From NCBI GenBank assembly GCA_016874895.1, contig VGSX01000025.1, positions 1-22,637 of the forward strand: 22,637 nt of DNA, written 5' to 3'. The position numbers were made by a program, and so were the translations under genes. Position 1 is the stretch's first letter. Each line of letters begins with the position of its first letter. This document shows, piece after piece, positions 1-7,217 of this stretch. This DNA is from Deltaproteobacteria bacterium (lineage in GTDB: Bacteria; Desulfobacterota; Desulfobaccia; Desulfobaccales; Desulfobaccaceae). The notes beneath the pieces were generated by a model. The model was not told the origin of the DNA. It saw only the letters and a program-made list of their open reading frames with translations, and searched no databases.

Positions 1-3
1 TTA

Positions 4-1119
4 TTACTCAGTGCAATAAATAGTTCCCATTCAGCTGAAATTAATGTAAACTAACATGCATGGAAAAGGTTGATGCCCGTTCACTTTCGCCCAAAGCCCA
101 AGAGAGACTCCGTCAACTTGGGGTTAAGGCCGTGTTAGATGGAAAGAAGCAAGTTGAAGTAGCCAAAATTTTTGGTGTAACCCGCCGAGCCATTAGTAAA
201 TGGCTAAAAGCATACCGCAACGGCGGCATCCAGGCACTCAATGCCAAATCCAAAGGTCGCCCCAAGGGCGGTGCGTTATTACCATGGCAGGCGGCTCAAA
301 TTGCGAAAACGGTGGTCGATCATCACCCGGAACAGCTGAAGTTGCCTTTCTACCTTTGGACCCGAGAAGCAGTAGCTAAATTGATTCAGCGCAAGTTTGG
401 CCTTCGGGTGTCGTTATCGACCGCCGGTCGATATTTAAAGCGTTGGGGCTTTACTCCGCAAAAACCGGTGCGCCGTGCCCTGGAGCAAAACCCCCAAGAG
501 GTTCAAAACTGGCTGGAAGTGGAATATCCCGCCATTCGACAGCAAGCCAAGAGTGAAAAGGCGCAAATCTTTTGGGGTGATGAAATGGGTCTGCGCTCCG
601 ACCATGCGGTTGGCCGCTCCTATGGACTTCGTGGTCATACTCCCGTGATCGCGACTACGGGTAAGCGCTTCGGATGCAATATGATTTCAGCCATTACCAA
701 CCAAGGTCAGTTAAACTTCATGGTCTTCAAAGGCCGGTTCAACGCCAAGGTTTTCCTGGAATTTCTCAACCGTCTGGTGCGCCAAAGCAAACGCAAGGTA
801 TTTCTCATTGTGGACCGCCATTCGGTGCATCGTTCCAAAAAAGTGAAACAGTGGCTGGAAGAGCATAGCGAGCAAATTCGCTTGTTTTACCTCCCCGGTT
901 ATAGTCCGGAACTGAATCCCGATGAATTGTTAAACCAGGACGTGAAGAGTAATACCATCAGAAAAAGTAGGCCCAGCCATCAAGACGAATTGGTCAAAAA
1001 TTTACGGGGCTATCTGCGTAAACGCCAAATGCAACCTCATATCGTGGAAAAGTATTTCCATGGAAAACATGTGCGGTACGCCGCCGCTTAAAATGAGAAC
1101 AGTTAATTGGCCTGGTTAA
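4..1119 (+). mobile_element. IS630-family insertion sequence, copy 1
   Basis: A 1,116-bp element flanked by TA on both sides (2-3 and 1120-1121), as expected for IS630-family insertion at TA dinucleotides. Imperfect terminal inverted repeats lie at 4-31 and 1092-1119 and match at about 20 of 28 positions. The outer ends read TTACTCAG on the left and, in reverse complement, TTAACCAGG on the right. It encodes one transposase and nothing else. A second copy with no difference that I can see lies at 6101-7216, so the element moved or was copied recently. Only one base of left-flanking host DNA is visible, so what was interrupted on that side is unknown. On the right it abuts an ankyrin-repeat reading frame. 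Confidence 0.93.
60..1091 (+). CDS. IS630-family transposase (copy 1)
   Basis: A 343-residue DDE transposase that cuts and joins the ends of the surrounding element. The N-terminal third has a helix-turn-helix and winged-helix pattern (around residues 20-125), including 'VAKIFGVTRRAISKW'. The catalytic triad is visible as D174 in 'WGDEMGL', D252 in 'IVDRHSVHRS' and E289 in 'SPELNPDELL', with 36 residues between the second Asp and the Glu, which is typical of the IS630/Tc1-mariner superfamily. The family's usual DN after the second Asp is DR here. No Shine-Dalgarno sequence is evident before the ATG, so expression may depend on read-through translation from outside. The length is normal and the frame is intact. 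Confidence 0.96.
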   Translation: MEKVDARSLSPKAQERLRQLGVKAVLDGKKQVEVAKIFGVTRRAISKWLKAYRNGGIQALNAKSKGRPKGGALLPWQAAQIAKTVVDHHPEQLKLPFYLWTREAVAKLIQRKFGLRVSLSTAGRYLKRWGFTPQKPVRRALEQNPQEVQNWLEVEYPAIRQQAKSEKAQIFWGDEMGLRSDHAVGRSYGLRGHTPVIATTGKRFGCNMISAITNQGQLNFMVFKGRFNAKVFLEFLNRLVRQSKRKVFLIVDRHSVHRSKKVKQWLEEHSEQIRLFYLPGYSPELNPDELLNQDVKSNTIRKSRPSHQDELVKNLRGYLRKRQMQPHIVEKYFHGKHVRYAAA

Positions 1120-1120
1120 T

Positions 1121-1513
1121 AATGGAAGAGTCGAGGGAGCTACCCCCTTGATGTACGCGGCAAACCAGGGACATACTCAAATTGCTCAAATATTAATTTC
1201 AAGGGGCGCCGAGGTAAACGCAGTATATGACGGAGCAAACGCCTTATTTATGGCAGCATGTGAAGGTCGCTTGGAGATGGTTAGACCCTTGTTATCCAAA
1301 GGGTCCAAGGTGAACATGATGGATGCTGGAGGTGAAAATACCCCATTAAGTTGTGCCGCCAAGAAAGGACATCTGGAAATCGTCAAAATATTGGTAAAAC
1401 ATGGCGCGGCTATCAATGCCAAACCACCCAATGGCGATTCCGCTTTGATCGGGGCTTCTAAAAATGGCCACACCGCAGTAGTTCAATTCCTAAGGCAGTC
1501 AGGGGCGAGGTAG
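1121..1513 (+). pseudogene. ankyrin-repeat protein, 5' end cut off by IS630
   Basis: The reading frame is open from the IS630 boundary to a TAG at 1511-1513 and encodes about four ankyrin repeats. These start at 'ATPLMYAANQGHTQIAQIL', 'ALFMAACEGRLEMV', 'TPLSCAAKKGHLEIVKIL' and 'SALIGASKNGHTAVVQFL', and they carry the usual helix-turn-helix pattern and G-A-x-[VI]-N loops. The repeat consensus continues upstream into 'NGRVEGATPL' right up to the element, so the natural N-terminus is missing. TTG at 1148 and ATG at 1151 could give a shortened product. Ankyrin repeats bind other proteins; the partner is unknown. The missing half is not found in this window. It may lie left of position 1, or it may have been lost. 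Confidence 0.8.
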
Positions 1514-1564
1514 CCTCGAAATGTTCGCACTTCATCTCCAGCTACCGGAGAAAGGTTGTTTGGG

Positions 1565-2635
1565 ATGAACCTGTCTAAAATATTAGGTTTTCTGCTTCTG
1601 GCATCAGTTATAGGAAACAGCGCGGTTGCGGAAACCGCCCCCTCAACCGCGGTCACCATCGCTGCGGTGGGCGACATCATGATGGGAACGGATTTTCCCT
1701 ACAATAAACTTCCCCCAGATGACGGGCGTAGCTTGTTCAGCGAGGTAAGGGAAGTCTTGCAGCAGGCAGATATCGCTTTCGGCAACCTGGAAGGACCGCT
1801 TTGTGACGGCGGGGCTTGCGCCAAAGATACTGAGAGCCCCAACGTTTTTGCCTTTCGCACCCCGACTCGCTTTGTCTCTAACCTGGCTACCGCCGGGTTC
1901 AAGGTAGTCTCCCTGGCTAATAACCATGCCCTGGACTTCGGTGCCAACGGAAGCCAAGCCACCAAGCGGGCCCTGACTGAGGCCGGGATAAAGTTTTCGA
2001 GTAAAGACGGAGAGGTGGCAGAGATGCAGGTCCGGGAGGTCAAGGTAGGCCTGGTGGCTTTATCCTTCGGATCGGCGCCTCGGTCCATCATTCACCCCAA
2101 AGAACCTCTGGAAGAGATTGAAAAATTGGCGAAGCAGGTTGATGTCTTAATAGTGTCTATTCACGGGGGTGCGGAAGGTAGAGGAGCCCAGAATACCTGG
2201 GACAGAAATGAATGGTTTCTGGGTGAGCCCCGGGGGAATCTGGTTAAGTTTTCTCGGGAAGCCATAGACCGGGGAGCTGACCTGATTATCGGGCATGGCC
2301 CCCATGTGCCCCGGGCTATAGAAATTTATAAAGATCGGCTTATCGCTTACAGCTTGGGGAATTTTTGCACTTACAAAGGCATGAGCTTGATTGATGAAAG
2401 TGGTTATGCCCCCATGTTGGTGGTAGAACTGGCGAAAAACGGCCAGTTTTTGCGAGGCAAAATCCATTCGTTTCAGCAGTTCCCTCCCGGTGGCCCTCAA
2501 CGGGACGAAAACGCCAAGGCTTTCAATCTTATAAAGACCCTCTCCCTGGAGGATTTCCCGGAGACTTGTCCTCTTTTCATCCCCGGAGGCGGATTGCAGC
2601 CACTTTATAAGTCGGATGCGGAGAGAAAGGGGTAA
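1565..2635 (+). CDS. CapA-family (PGA_cap) metallophosphatase, exported
   Basis: A 356-residue protein of the CapA/PGA_cap family, a calcineurin-like metallophosphoesterase fold named after the poly-gamma-glutamate capsule gene capA. Diagnostic motifs appear in order: 'VGDIMMGTDFP' near the start, 'FGNLEGPLCD', 'SLANNHALDFG', 'IVSIHGGAEG', and 'IIGHGPHVPRAIEIY' followed by 'AYSLGNF'. These carry the Asp, Asn and His metal ligands. Residues 1-22 form a signal peptide ending 'SAVA'. ATG 1565 is chosen; TTG 1556 in the same frame is an alternative, and GGAGAAAGG (1547-1555) could serve either. No capB or capC homologue is nearby, so a role in polyglutamate capsule is not supported. Many such proteins are orphan exported phosphatases of unknown substrate. 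Confidence 0.9.
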   Translation: MNLSKILGFLLLASVIGNSAVAETAPSTAVTIAAVGDIMMGTDFPYNKLPPDDGRSLFSEVREVLQQADIAFGNLEGPLCDGGACAKDTESPNVFAFRTPTRFVSNLATAGFKVVSLANNHALDFGANGSQATKRALTEAGIKFSSKDGEVAEMQVREVKVGLVALSFGSAPRSIIHPKEPLEEIEKLAKQVDVLIVSIHGGAEGRGAQNTWDRNEWFLGEPRGNLVKFSREAIDRGADLIIGHGPHVPRAIEIYKDRLIAYSLGNFCTYKGMSLIDESGYAPMLVVELAKNGQFLRGKIHSFQQFPPGGPQRDENAKAFNLIKTLSLEDFPETCPLFIPGGGLQPLYKSDAERKG

Positions 2636-2642
2636 CGAGATG

Positions 2643-2663
2643 CCAGGTGCTATTGCACCTTGG
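2643..2663. other. short hairpin after the CapA-family gene
   Basis: CCAGGTGC (2643-2650) and GCACCTTGG (2655-2663) can pair around a TATT loop with one bulged base. There is no T-tract after it, so it is at best a weak or factor-dependent transcription end. Confidence 0.25.
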
Positions 2664-2735
2664 AGTTTACTCTCTTGGTGCGCCAGGGAGAACATTCACT
2701 GTCCATGAGAGATTACCTTATAAAAGGTGAGCAGC

Positions 2736-2765
2736 ATGAAACGTCCAAATAAATTGTCCGTCTAA
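2736..2765 (+). other. possible 9-residue leader ORF
   Basis: ATG at 2736 follows AAAAGGTGAG and opens a nine-codon frame, 'MKRPNKLSV'. Its TAA stop (2763-2765) overlaps the TAAGGAGG that serves as ribosome-binding site of the next gene. Translation of the leader would bring ribosomes onto that site. The frame is too short to exclude chance. Confidence 0.2.
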
Positions 2766-2779
2766 GGAGGAGAGATACT

Positions 2780-3151
2780 ATGATGTACTTAATTATTATC
2801 TTTGTTTCTCCATTGTATTTCTTGATTAGGGGCAAGATTGGCGGGTTAATTCTTAATGCAATTCTTTATTTTATAGCCTTGGGTTGCGTGGTTAGCCTGA
2901 TTTTTGCCTGGATCGGGGTAATATTCTGGGCTCTCGCTGTGGGACATGCAGCCTGGCACTTACGGAGAGAGTTCATGCTGGAACATGCTGAGATGATTGC
3001 AACAAAAATGGTGGAAGCGCAAATGCAAGGTCAGTTGGCACAAACAAATAAAAGTTACGATGACCCTTCTGATATGAAGAAGTGTCCTATGTGTGCCGAG
3101 ATGATTAAATATGAAGCCAAAGTATGCAAACATTGCGGACATAAATTTTAG
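2780..3151 (+). CDS. small membrane protein with C-terminal zinc ribbon
   Basis: A 123-residue protein with two parts. Residues 1-60 are strongly hydrophobic, with two or three membrane segments ('MMYLIIIFVSPLYFLIRGK' then a Gly/Leu/Ile-rich pair), and loosely resemble YqaE/Pmp3-like small membrane proteins. Residues 100-123 form a zinc ribbon with two CxxC knuckles, 'CPMCAEMIKYEAKVCKHCG'. A charged helix with Met, Glu and Gln joins them. The start is well supported by AGGAGG just upstream; ATG 2783 is an in-frame alternative. The membrane segments probably anchor a cytoplasmic zinc ribbon that binds a partner. Function unknown. The base composition is more AT-rich than the kinase genes. Confidence 0.82.
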   Translation: MMYLIIIFVSPLYFLIRGKIGGLILNAILYFIALGCVVSLIFAWIGVIFWALAVGHAAWHLRREFMLEHAEMIATKMVEAQMQGQLAQTNKSYDDPSDMKKCPMCAEMIKYEAKVCKHCGHKF

Positions 3152-3247
3152 TGCATAGTGATTTTTGATGTCCGGTTTGAGTTGGCGACTCCGGAGGTAG
3201 CTTCTGACCTTGCCCATCAACTCTGTTTGATCACTATTGATCACTAG

Positions 3248-4598
3248 CAGGATGTTGAAAAACTCTTTTTTTAAGGACCCTCAAAAATCGCTGTTTATGA
3301 GCCCAAAAAGGTGGTATAGTCAATGATAACAATATGTTGACCGGAGGCAGCGATTATGCGCGGTGATGATGTGCAGCAGCAAGCCATGTACAGCTACCTT
3401 TCCCCCGAAGCTCGAGTGCCCAAGGATCATCCCCTCCGGCCCATCCGGAAAATGGTGAATCAAGCCTTGGCCGAACTGTCTGGAAAGTTCCAGGCCATGT
3501 ATGCCCGAGAGGGACGTCCTTCCATTCCCCCGGAGAAGCTGCTGCGCGCTTTGTTGCTGCAAATCCTTTATACCATCCGCAGCGAACGACTGTTGATGGA
3601 ACAGTTGGATTACAATCTCCTGTTTCGCTGGTTTGTGGGCCTATCCATGGACGACAAGGTCTGGGACCATTCCGTCTTTTCCAAGAATCGAGAACGATTT
3701 CTCCGTTCGGACCTGGCGGCGACCTTTTTTCGAGGCATCACCAATCAGGCCGCCCAGGCCGGACTGTTGTCGGACGAACATTTCACTGTGGATGGGACCT
3801 TGATTGAAGCCTGGGCCTCCCTGAAGAGTTTCCGTCCCAAGGACGCCCCGCCTCCTGACGCGGGCTCCGGTCGCAACCCGGAAGTGGATTTTCATGGGGA
3901 GCGGCGTTTGAACCAAACTCATGCCTCCACCACGGACCCGGAGGCGCGGCTGTTCCGCAAGGGCAAAGGGAAAGAGGCCAAACTCTGTTTCATGGGGCAT
4001 GTGTTGATGGAGAACCGCCACGGCCTGGTGATTGCGCCCCGCCTCACCGCGGCAACCGGCACCGCCGAACGGGAGGCGGCGGTGGGCTTGGTGGAGGCCG
4101 TTCCCGGCCGCCACCGCATTACCGTGGGCGCCGACAAGGCCTATGATACCCGGGAGTTTGTCCAATCTTTGCGTGCCCTGAAGGCCGTGCCCCATGTGGC
4201 TCAAAACTGCAATGGCCGGAAGTCCGCCATTGACGGTCGCACCACCCGCCATCCGGGTTACGCCGTCAGTCAACGCCTGCGCAAACGAGTGGAGGAAATT
4301 TTTGGCTGGATCAAAACCGTGGGTAATCTCCGGAAAACTCGTCACCGAGGAGAGGAACGGGTGGGCTGGATATTCACCCTCACCGCGGCGGCTTACAATC
4401 TGGTGCGAATACGCAACCTGACGGCAGAGGTCTCTCCATGAACCGAAACAGACCCCAGGAATATGGCAATTGTCCCGGCCATCGACCACCGAAAGGAGAA
4501 ATGGCCCAGATTTATCAGCAAATTTGCCCGTCATAAGGCTACCGAAGTCATCCTGTATAGGAGAAACAGCTTAATTCAGTTGGTTTTTCAACATCCTG
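3248..4598 (+). mobile_element. IS5-family insertion sequence, copy 1 (complete)
   Basis: A 1,351-bp element with perfect 16-bp terminal inverted repeats, CAGGATGTTGAAAAAC at 3248-3263 and its complement at 4583-4598. The boundary is fixed by comparison with the second copy at 22525, which has different flanking DNA but the same first 113 bp. IS5-group elements duplicate YTAR targets. Here the left flank is CTAG (3244-3247) and the right flank CTAA (4599-4602), so the two sides do not match although each fits YTAR. The left end carries a possible -10 TATAGT (3315-3320) and GGAGG before the transposase start. Confidence 0.93.
3356..4441 (+). CDS. IS5-family transposase
   Basis: A 361-residue DDE transposase. 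The N-terminus has the family pattern 'SYLSPEARVPKDHPLRPIRK' followed by 'RALLLQILYTIRSERLLMEQLDYNLLFRWFVGL', spread over residues 13-95. Catalytic residues are D146 ('FTVDGTLIEAW'), D260 ('VGADKAYD') and E313 within the R(x3)E(x6)K signature, R309-E313-K320 ('RKRVEEIFGWIK'). The ribosome-binding site GGAGG lies nine bases before the ATG. The gene fills the element and is intact, so the element should be active or recently active. The G+C-rich composition is unlike the small genes on either side. Confidence 0.96.
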   Translation: MRGDDVQQQAMYSYLSPEARVPKDHPLRPIRKMVNQALAELSGKFQAMYAREGRPSIPPEKLLRALLLQILYTIRSERLLMEQLDYNLLFRWFVGLSMDDKVWDHSVFSKNRERFLRSDLAATFFRGITNQAAQAGLLSDEHFTVDGTLIEAWASLKSFRPKDAPPPDAGSGRNPEVDFHGERRLNQTHASTTDPEARLFRKGKGKEAKLCFMGHVLMENRHGLVIAPRLTAATGTAEREAAVGLVEAVPGRHRITVGADKAYDTREFVQSLRALKAVPHVAQNCNGRKSAIDGRTTRHPGYAVSQRLRKRVEEIFGWIKTVGNLRKTRHRGEERVGWIFTLTAAAYNLVRIRNLTAEVSP

Positions 4599-4943
4599 CT
4601 AATAGGGGTGAATTTGGTTTTTACCGGCGAACTTCAGGCATGGGATGTCCCGACTATAAAGGTTGTAAAAATAGGCCAAACCAGAATCAATGTATTTGAG
4701 GGCACTTTTCAAGCTGCGAAAAAGGCCGGCGTTATCCTCGATCTAAACCAGGGCACCATCACCTCTCCTGGAGATGGGAAGGTCGTGGATCTGACTGCTC
4801 AAGGAAAAGGTCGCTGGGTTAATCTTTGGTACGATTCCATGTCCTTTAACCCCACCATCTATTTTTCTGAAAACAGAAATATTTTCATGTCATACAGAAA
4901 CAGTAGACTGGTAAACGTCATCCGGGATCATCAATGTGAATAG
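4599..4943 (+). pseudogene. 3' half of an exported-protein gene split by IS5
   Basis: The frame is open from the IS5 boundary (CTA ATA GGG GTG) to TAG at 4941-4943 and encodes about 114 residues. It lacks a convincing start: GTG 4608 is preceded by no spaced ribosome-binding site. Its missing 5' end is at 22464-22524: the CTAA on both sides joins in frame and yields a 133-residue protein with a Lys/Arg-rich n-region, a hydrophobic core and a likely signal-peptidase site after 'TGELQA'. The mature part ('FQAAKKAGVILDLNQG...VVDLTAQGK') resembles the protein encoded at 5223-5645, so the two are probably paralogues. Function unknown. Confidence 0.78.
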
Positions 4944-5074
4944 ACTGGAAATAAAATGGCCATGATATTGGCATGACATACTAAAAACTTGGAAACCTGT
5001 AAAGTGAATAGCAAATGCCTGTGTTAAACAACTCAGAAGTGAGTTGGGAACCTCAATTAAAAGGAGATATTACA

Positions 5075-5197
5075 ATGGCTGAGATAAAGGTAAAATGTGG
5101 CAATGACAAATGCAAACATGAATTTTGGATGAGTGAATATGAAAATAAAGCCTGCCCCAAGTGCGGAAAAGTGGCAATTGGACCGAGGTCTAAATAA
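5075..5197 (+). CDS. 40-residue zinc-ribbon protein
   Basis: A short protein that begins at ATG 5075, six bases after AAGGAG; a longer in-frame opening from 5015 lacks such a site. It has four cysteines in two pairs, 'CGNDKC' and 'CPKC', spaced as in a rubredoxin-like or FmdB-like zinc knuckle, with an aromatic/acidic 'HEFWMSEYENKA' between them. It is cytoplasmic, with no membrane segment. Such one-domain ribbons usually bind protein or nucleic acid. Neighbours are exported proteins of unknown function, which give no specific clue. The small size and strong ribosome-binding site make it a likely real gene. Confidence 0.72.
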   Translation: MAEIKVKCGNDKCKHEFWMSEYENKACPKCGKVAIGPRSK

Positions 5198-5222
5198 TCC
5201 CATCATATAAAGGGTAAACGAC

Positions 5223-5645
5223 ATGAAAGAAAACACATTGATCCTCTTGTTTCCCATAGTACTCATTGCGTTTCTGATGTTTGCTTCCACCACTAATTCA
5301 TCTGACCCAGAATACACCCTGCAAAAATATGTCAAGGGTGTGGAATTTTGGTCTCACGAGGATTTTCAAGCGGCGGCTTTCAAATCCAATGTCCAGCTTG
5401 ACCTCGGAAACGGCATTGTCATTCTTCCGGGTTCCCGGAGCCGATTGGATCTAACCAAAGGTCGTCCCAAATCTGTGTACTTTGGAACGGATAGGGAGGA
5501 CTTTTTGCGCGTTGTTATTTCACCCGGGGGATGCGTTGACCGCGCAATTACGTTCAGACAAGGGCGCATCTTTAAGGCGGAGAATAAGCATTATCCAGGG
5601 CGCCATAGGTTCATGAAACCAAGTCAGAGGTGCACCGCAAATTGA
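5223..5645 (+). CDS. exported protein of unknown function, paralogue of the split gene
   Basis: A 140-residue protein with an N-terminal hydrophobic segment (residues 6-24) that acts as signal peptide or membrane anchor, followed by a small soluble domain. The stretch 'FQAAAFKSNVQLDLGNG' and then 'PGSRSRLDLTKGRP' aligns with 'FQAAKKAGVILDLNQG' and 'PGDGKVVDLTAQGK' in the gene split between 4599 and 22464. The final third is basic ('NKHYPGRHRF') and contains two cysteines that could form a disulfide outside the cytoplasm. It begins 25 bases after the zinc-ribbon gene and is probably co-transcribed with it. I do not recognise the family. Confidence 0.68.
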   Translation: MKENTLILLFPIVLIAFLMFASTTNSSDPEYTLQKYVKGVEFWSHEDFQAAAFKSNVQLDLGNGIVILPGSRSRLDLTKGRPKSVYFGTDREDFLRVVISPGGCVDRAITFRQGRIFKAENKHYPGRHRFMKPSQRCTAN

Positions 5646-5674
5646 TGAGTGAAAAGGTAACGTTGGAGGTTTTT

Positions 5675-6151
5675 ATGGAAATCTCTTTGAAGTGCAGGGT
5701 TCTTCTTGTTCTGTTTCTTCTTGGATTGATGATTGCCTTATCTGTCTTTCCTTCGATGGTATCCGCTCAGAAGGGTGGTTACGACCGTCCAAATTGGGCG
5801 ACATCCATTGCTGGTTCCGGAAATAATATGCAGTTAGGACTGTTTGATAAAAACCGAGTCTTGAGTAACTTTACGGTGGTATTTATTGTCAAGGGGCCTG
5901 ATGGCAAGCAATTCAGGGCCCAGAAGAAGCAGAACCTGAAGGTGGATGAATGGGTATTTGCCATATTTCCTCATGAATTCAATGTTTCGCAAGCAGGACT
6001 AAGGGCGGGAACCTATTCATGGAAAGCGGCTGTCGGTAGAGAAATGATTTCGGGAGGAGAAAAGTTCAATTACATTCGAGGGGTAGGTTTTTCGGTTTTA
6101 TTACTCAGTGCAATAAATAGTTCCCATTCAGCTGAAATTAATGTAAACTAA
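5675..6151 (+). CDS. exported Ig-like-fold protein, 3' end replaced by IS630
   Basis: The start is ATG 5675, with GGAGG at 5665-5669; the frame is open further upstream but without support. Residues 1-32 are a signal peptide ending 'VSAQ'. The rest has the alternating strand pattern of a beta-sandwich: 'LGLFDKNRVLSNFTVVFIVK', 'WVFAIFPHEFNV', 'GLRAGTYSWKAAVG', 'GGEKFNYI'. It resembles accessory Ig-like domains of exported proteins, such as the C-terminal domain of the kinase at 14984. IS630 copy 2 entered at TA 6099-6100, so the last 17 or so codons are element-derived and end at TAA 6149-6151. How many native residues were lost is unknown, but the domain looks nearly complete. Confidence 0.7.
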   Translation: MEISLKCRVLLVLFLLGLMIALSVFPSMVSAQKGGYDRPNWATSIAGSGNNMQLGLFDKNRVLSNFTVVFIVKGPDGKQFRAQKKQNLKVDEWVFAIFPHEFNVSQAGLRAGTYSWKAAVGREMISGGEKFNYIRGVGFSVLLLSAINSSHSAEINVN

Positions 6152-7216
6152 CATGCATGGAAAAGGTTGATGCCCGTTCACTTTCGCCCAAAGCCCAAGA
6201 GAGACTCCGTCAACTTGGGGTTAAGGCCGTGTTAGATGGAAAGAAGCAAGTTGAAGTAGCCAAAATTTTTGGTGTAACCCGCCGAGCCATTAGTAAATGG
6301 CTAAAAGCATACCGCAACGGCGGCATCCAGGCACTCAATGCCAAATCCAAAGGTCGCCCCAAGGGCGGTGCGTTATTACCATGGCAGGCGGCTCAAATTG
6401 CGAAAACGGTGGTCGATCATCACCCGGAACAGCTGAAGTTGCCTTTCTACCTTTGGACCCGAGAAGCAGTAGCTAAATTGATTCAGCGCAAGTTTGGCCT
6501 TCGGGTGTCGTTATCGACCGCCGGTCGATATTTAAAGCGTTGGGGCTTTACTCCGCAAAAACCGGTGCGCCGTGCCCTGGAGCAAAACCCCCAAGAGGTT
6601 CAAAACTGGCTGGAAGTGGAATATCCCGCCATTCGACAGCAAGCCAAGAGTGAAAAGGCGCAAATCTTTTGGGGTGATGAAATGGGTCTGCGCTCCGACC
6701 ATGCGGTTGGCCGCTCCTATGGACTTCGTGGTCATACTCCCGTGATCGCGACTACGGGTAAGCGCTTCGGATGCAATATGATTTCAGCCATTACCAACCA
6801 AGGTCAGTTAAACTTCATGGTCTTCAAAGGCCGGTTCAACGCCAAGGTTTTCCTGGAATTTCTCAACCGTCTGGTGCGCCAAAGCAAACGCAAGGTATTT
6901 CTCATTGTGGACCGCCATTCGGTGCATCGTTCCAAAAAAGTGAAACAGTGGCTGGAAGAGCATAGCGAGCAAATTCGCTTGTTTTACCTCCCCGGTTATA
7001 GTCCGGAACTGAATCCCGATGAATTGTTAAACCAGGACGTGAAGAGTAATACCATCAGAAAAAGTAGGCCCAGCCATCAAGACGAATTGGTCAAAAATTT
7101 ACGGGGCTATCTGCGTAAACGCCAAATGCAACCTCATATCGTGGAAAAGTATTTCCATGGAAAACATGTGCGGTACGCCGCCGCTTAAAATGAGAACAGT
7201 TAATTGGCCTGGTTAA
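6101..7216 (+). mobile_element. IS630-family insertion sequence, copy 2
   Basis: The element from 4-1119 in a second place, also 1,116 bp and flanked by TA (6099-6100 and 7217-7218). Inverted repeats are at 6101-6128 and 7189-7216. The transposase proteins are identical and I see no base difference. On the left it interrupts the exported-protein gene that starts at 5675. On the right it abuts a YARHG-domain reading frame that has lost its start. These two frames are out of phase across the TA, so they are not halves of one gene. Confidence 0.94.
6157..7188 (+). CDS. IS630-family transposase (copy 2)
   Basis: The 343-residue protein is identical to that at 60-1091, with the DDE triad D174, D252 and E289. 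There is no Shine-Dalgarno sequence before the ATG. The interrupted upstream gene runs through the left inverted repeat and stops at 6149-6151, five bases before this start, so translation of the transposase could be coupled to the host gene it entered. Of the three frames entering the left end of the element, only this one avoids an early stop. Confidence 0.96.
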   Translation: MEKVDARSLSPKAQERLRQLGVKAVLDGKKQVEVAKIFGVTRRAISKWLKAYRNGGIQALNAKSKGRPKGGALLPWQAAQIAKTVVDHHPEQLKLPFYLWTREAVAKLIQRKFGLRVSLSTAGRYLKRWGFTPQKPVRRALEQNPQEVQNWLEVEYPAIRQQAKSEKAQIFWGDEMGLRSDHAVGRSYGLRGHTPVIATTGKRFGCNMISAITNQGQLNFMVFKGRFNAKVFLEFLNRLVRQSKRKVFLIVDRHSVHRSKKVKQWLEEHSEQIRLFYLPGYSPELNPDELLNQDVKSNTIRKSRPSHQDELVKNLRGYLRKRQMQPHIVEKYFHGKHVRYAAA

Positions 7217-7217
7217 T

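Noticed and set aside
3641..4534. Long minus-strand frame (297 residues) within IS5
   Set aside because: It is antisense to an intact transposase, has no recognisable domain, and crosses the end of the gene into the element's non-coding end.
4463..4699. 78-residue plus-strand frame that spans the right end of IS5
   Set aside because: It mixes non-coding element DNA with a wrong-frame reading of the split gene. The split gene's own frame (4599-4943) has a paralogue at 5223 and a matching 5' half at 22464.
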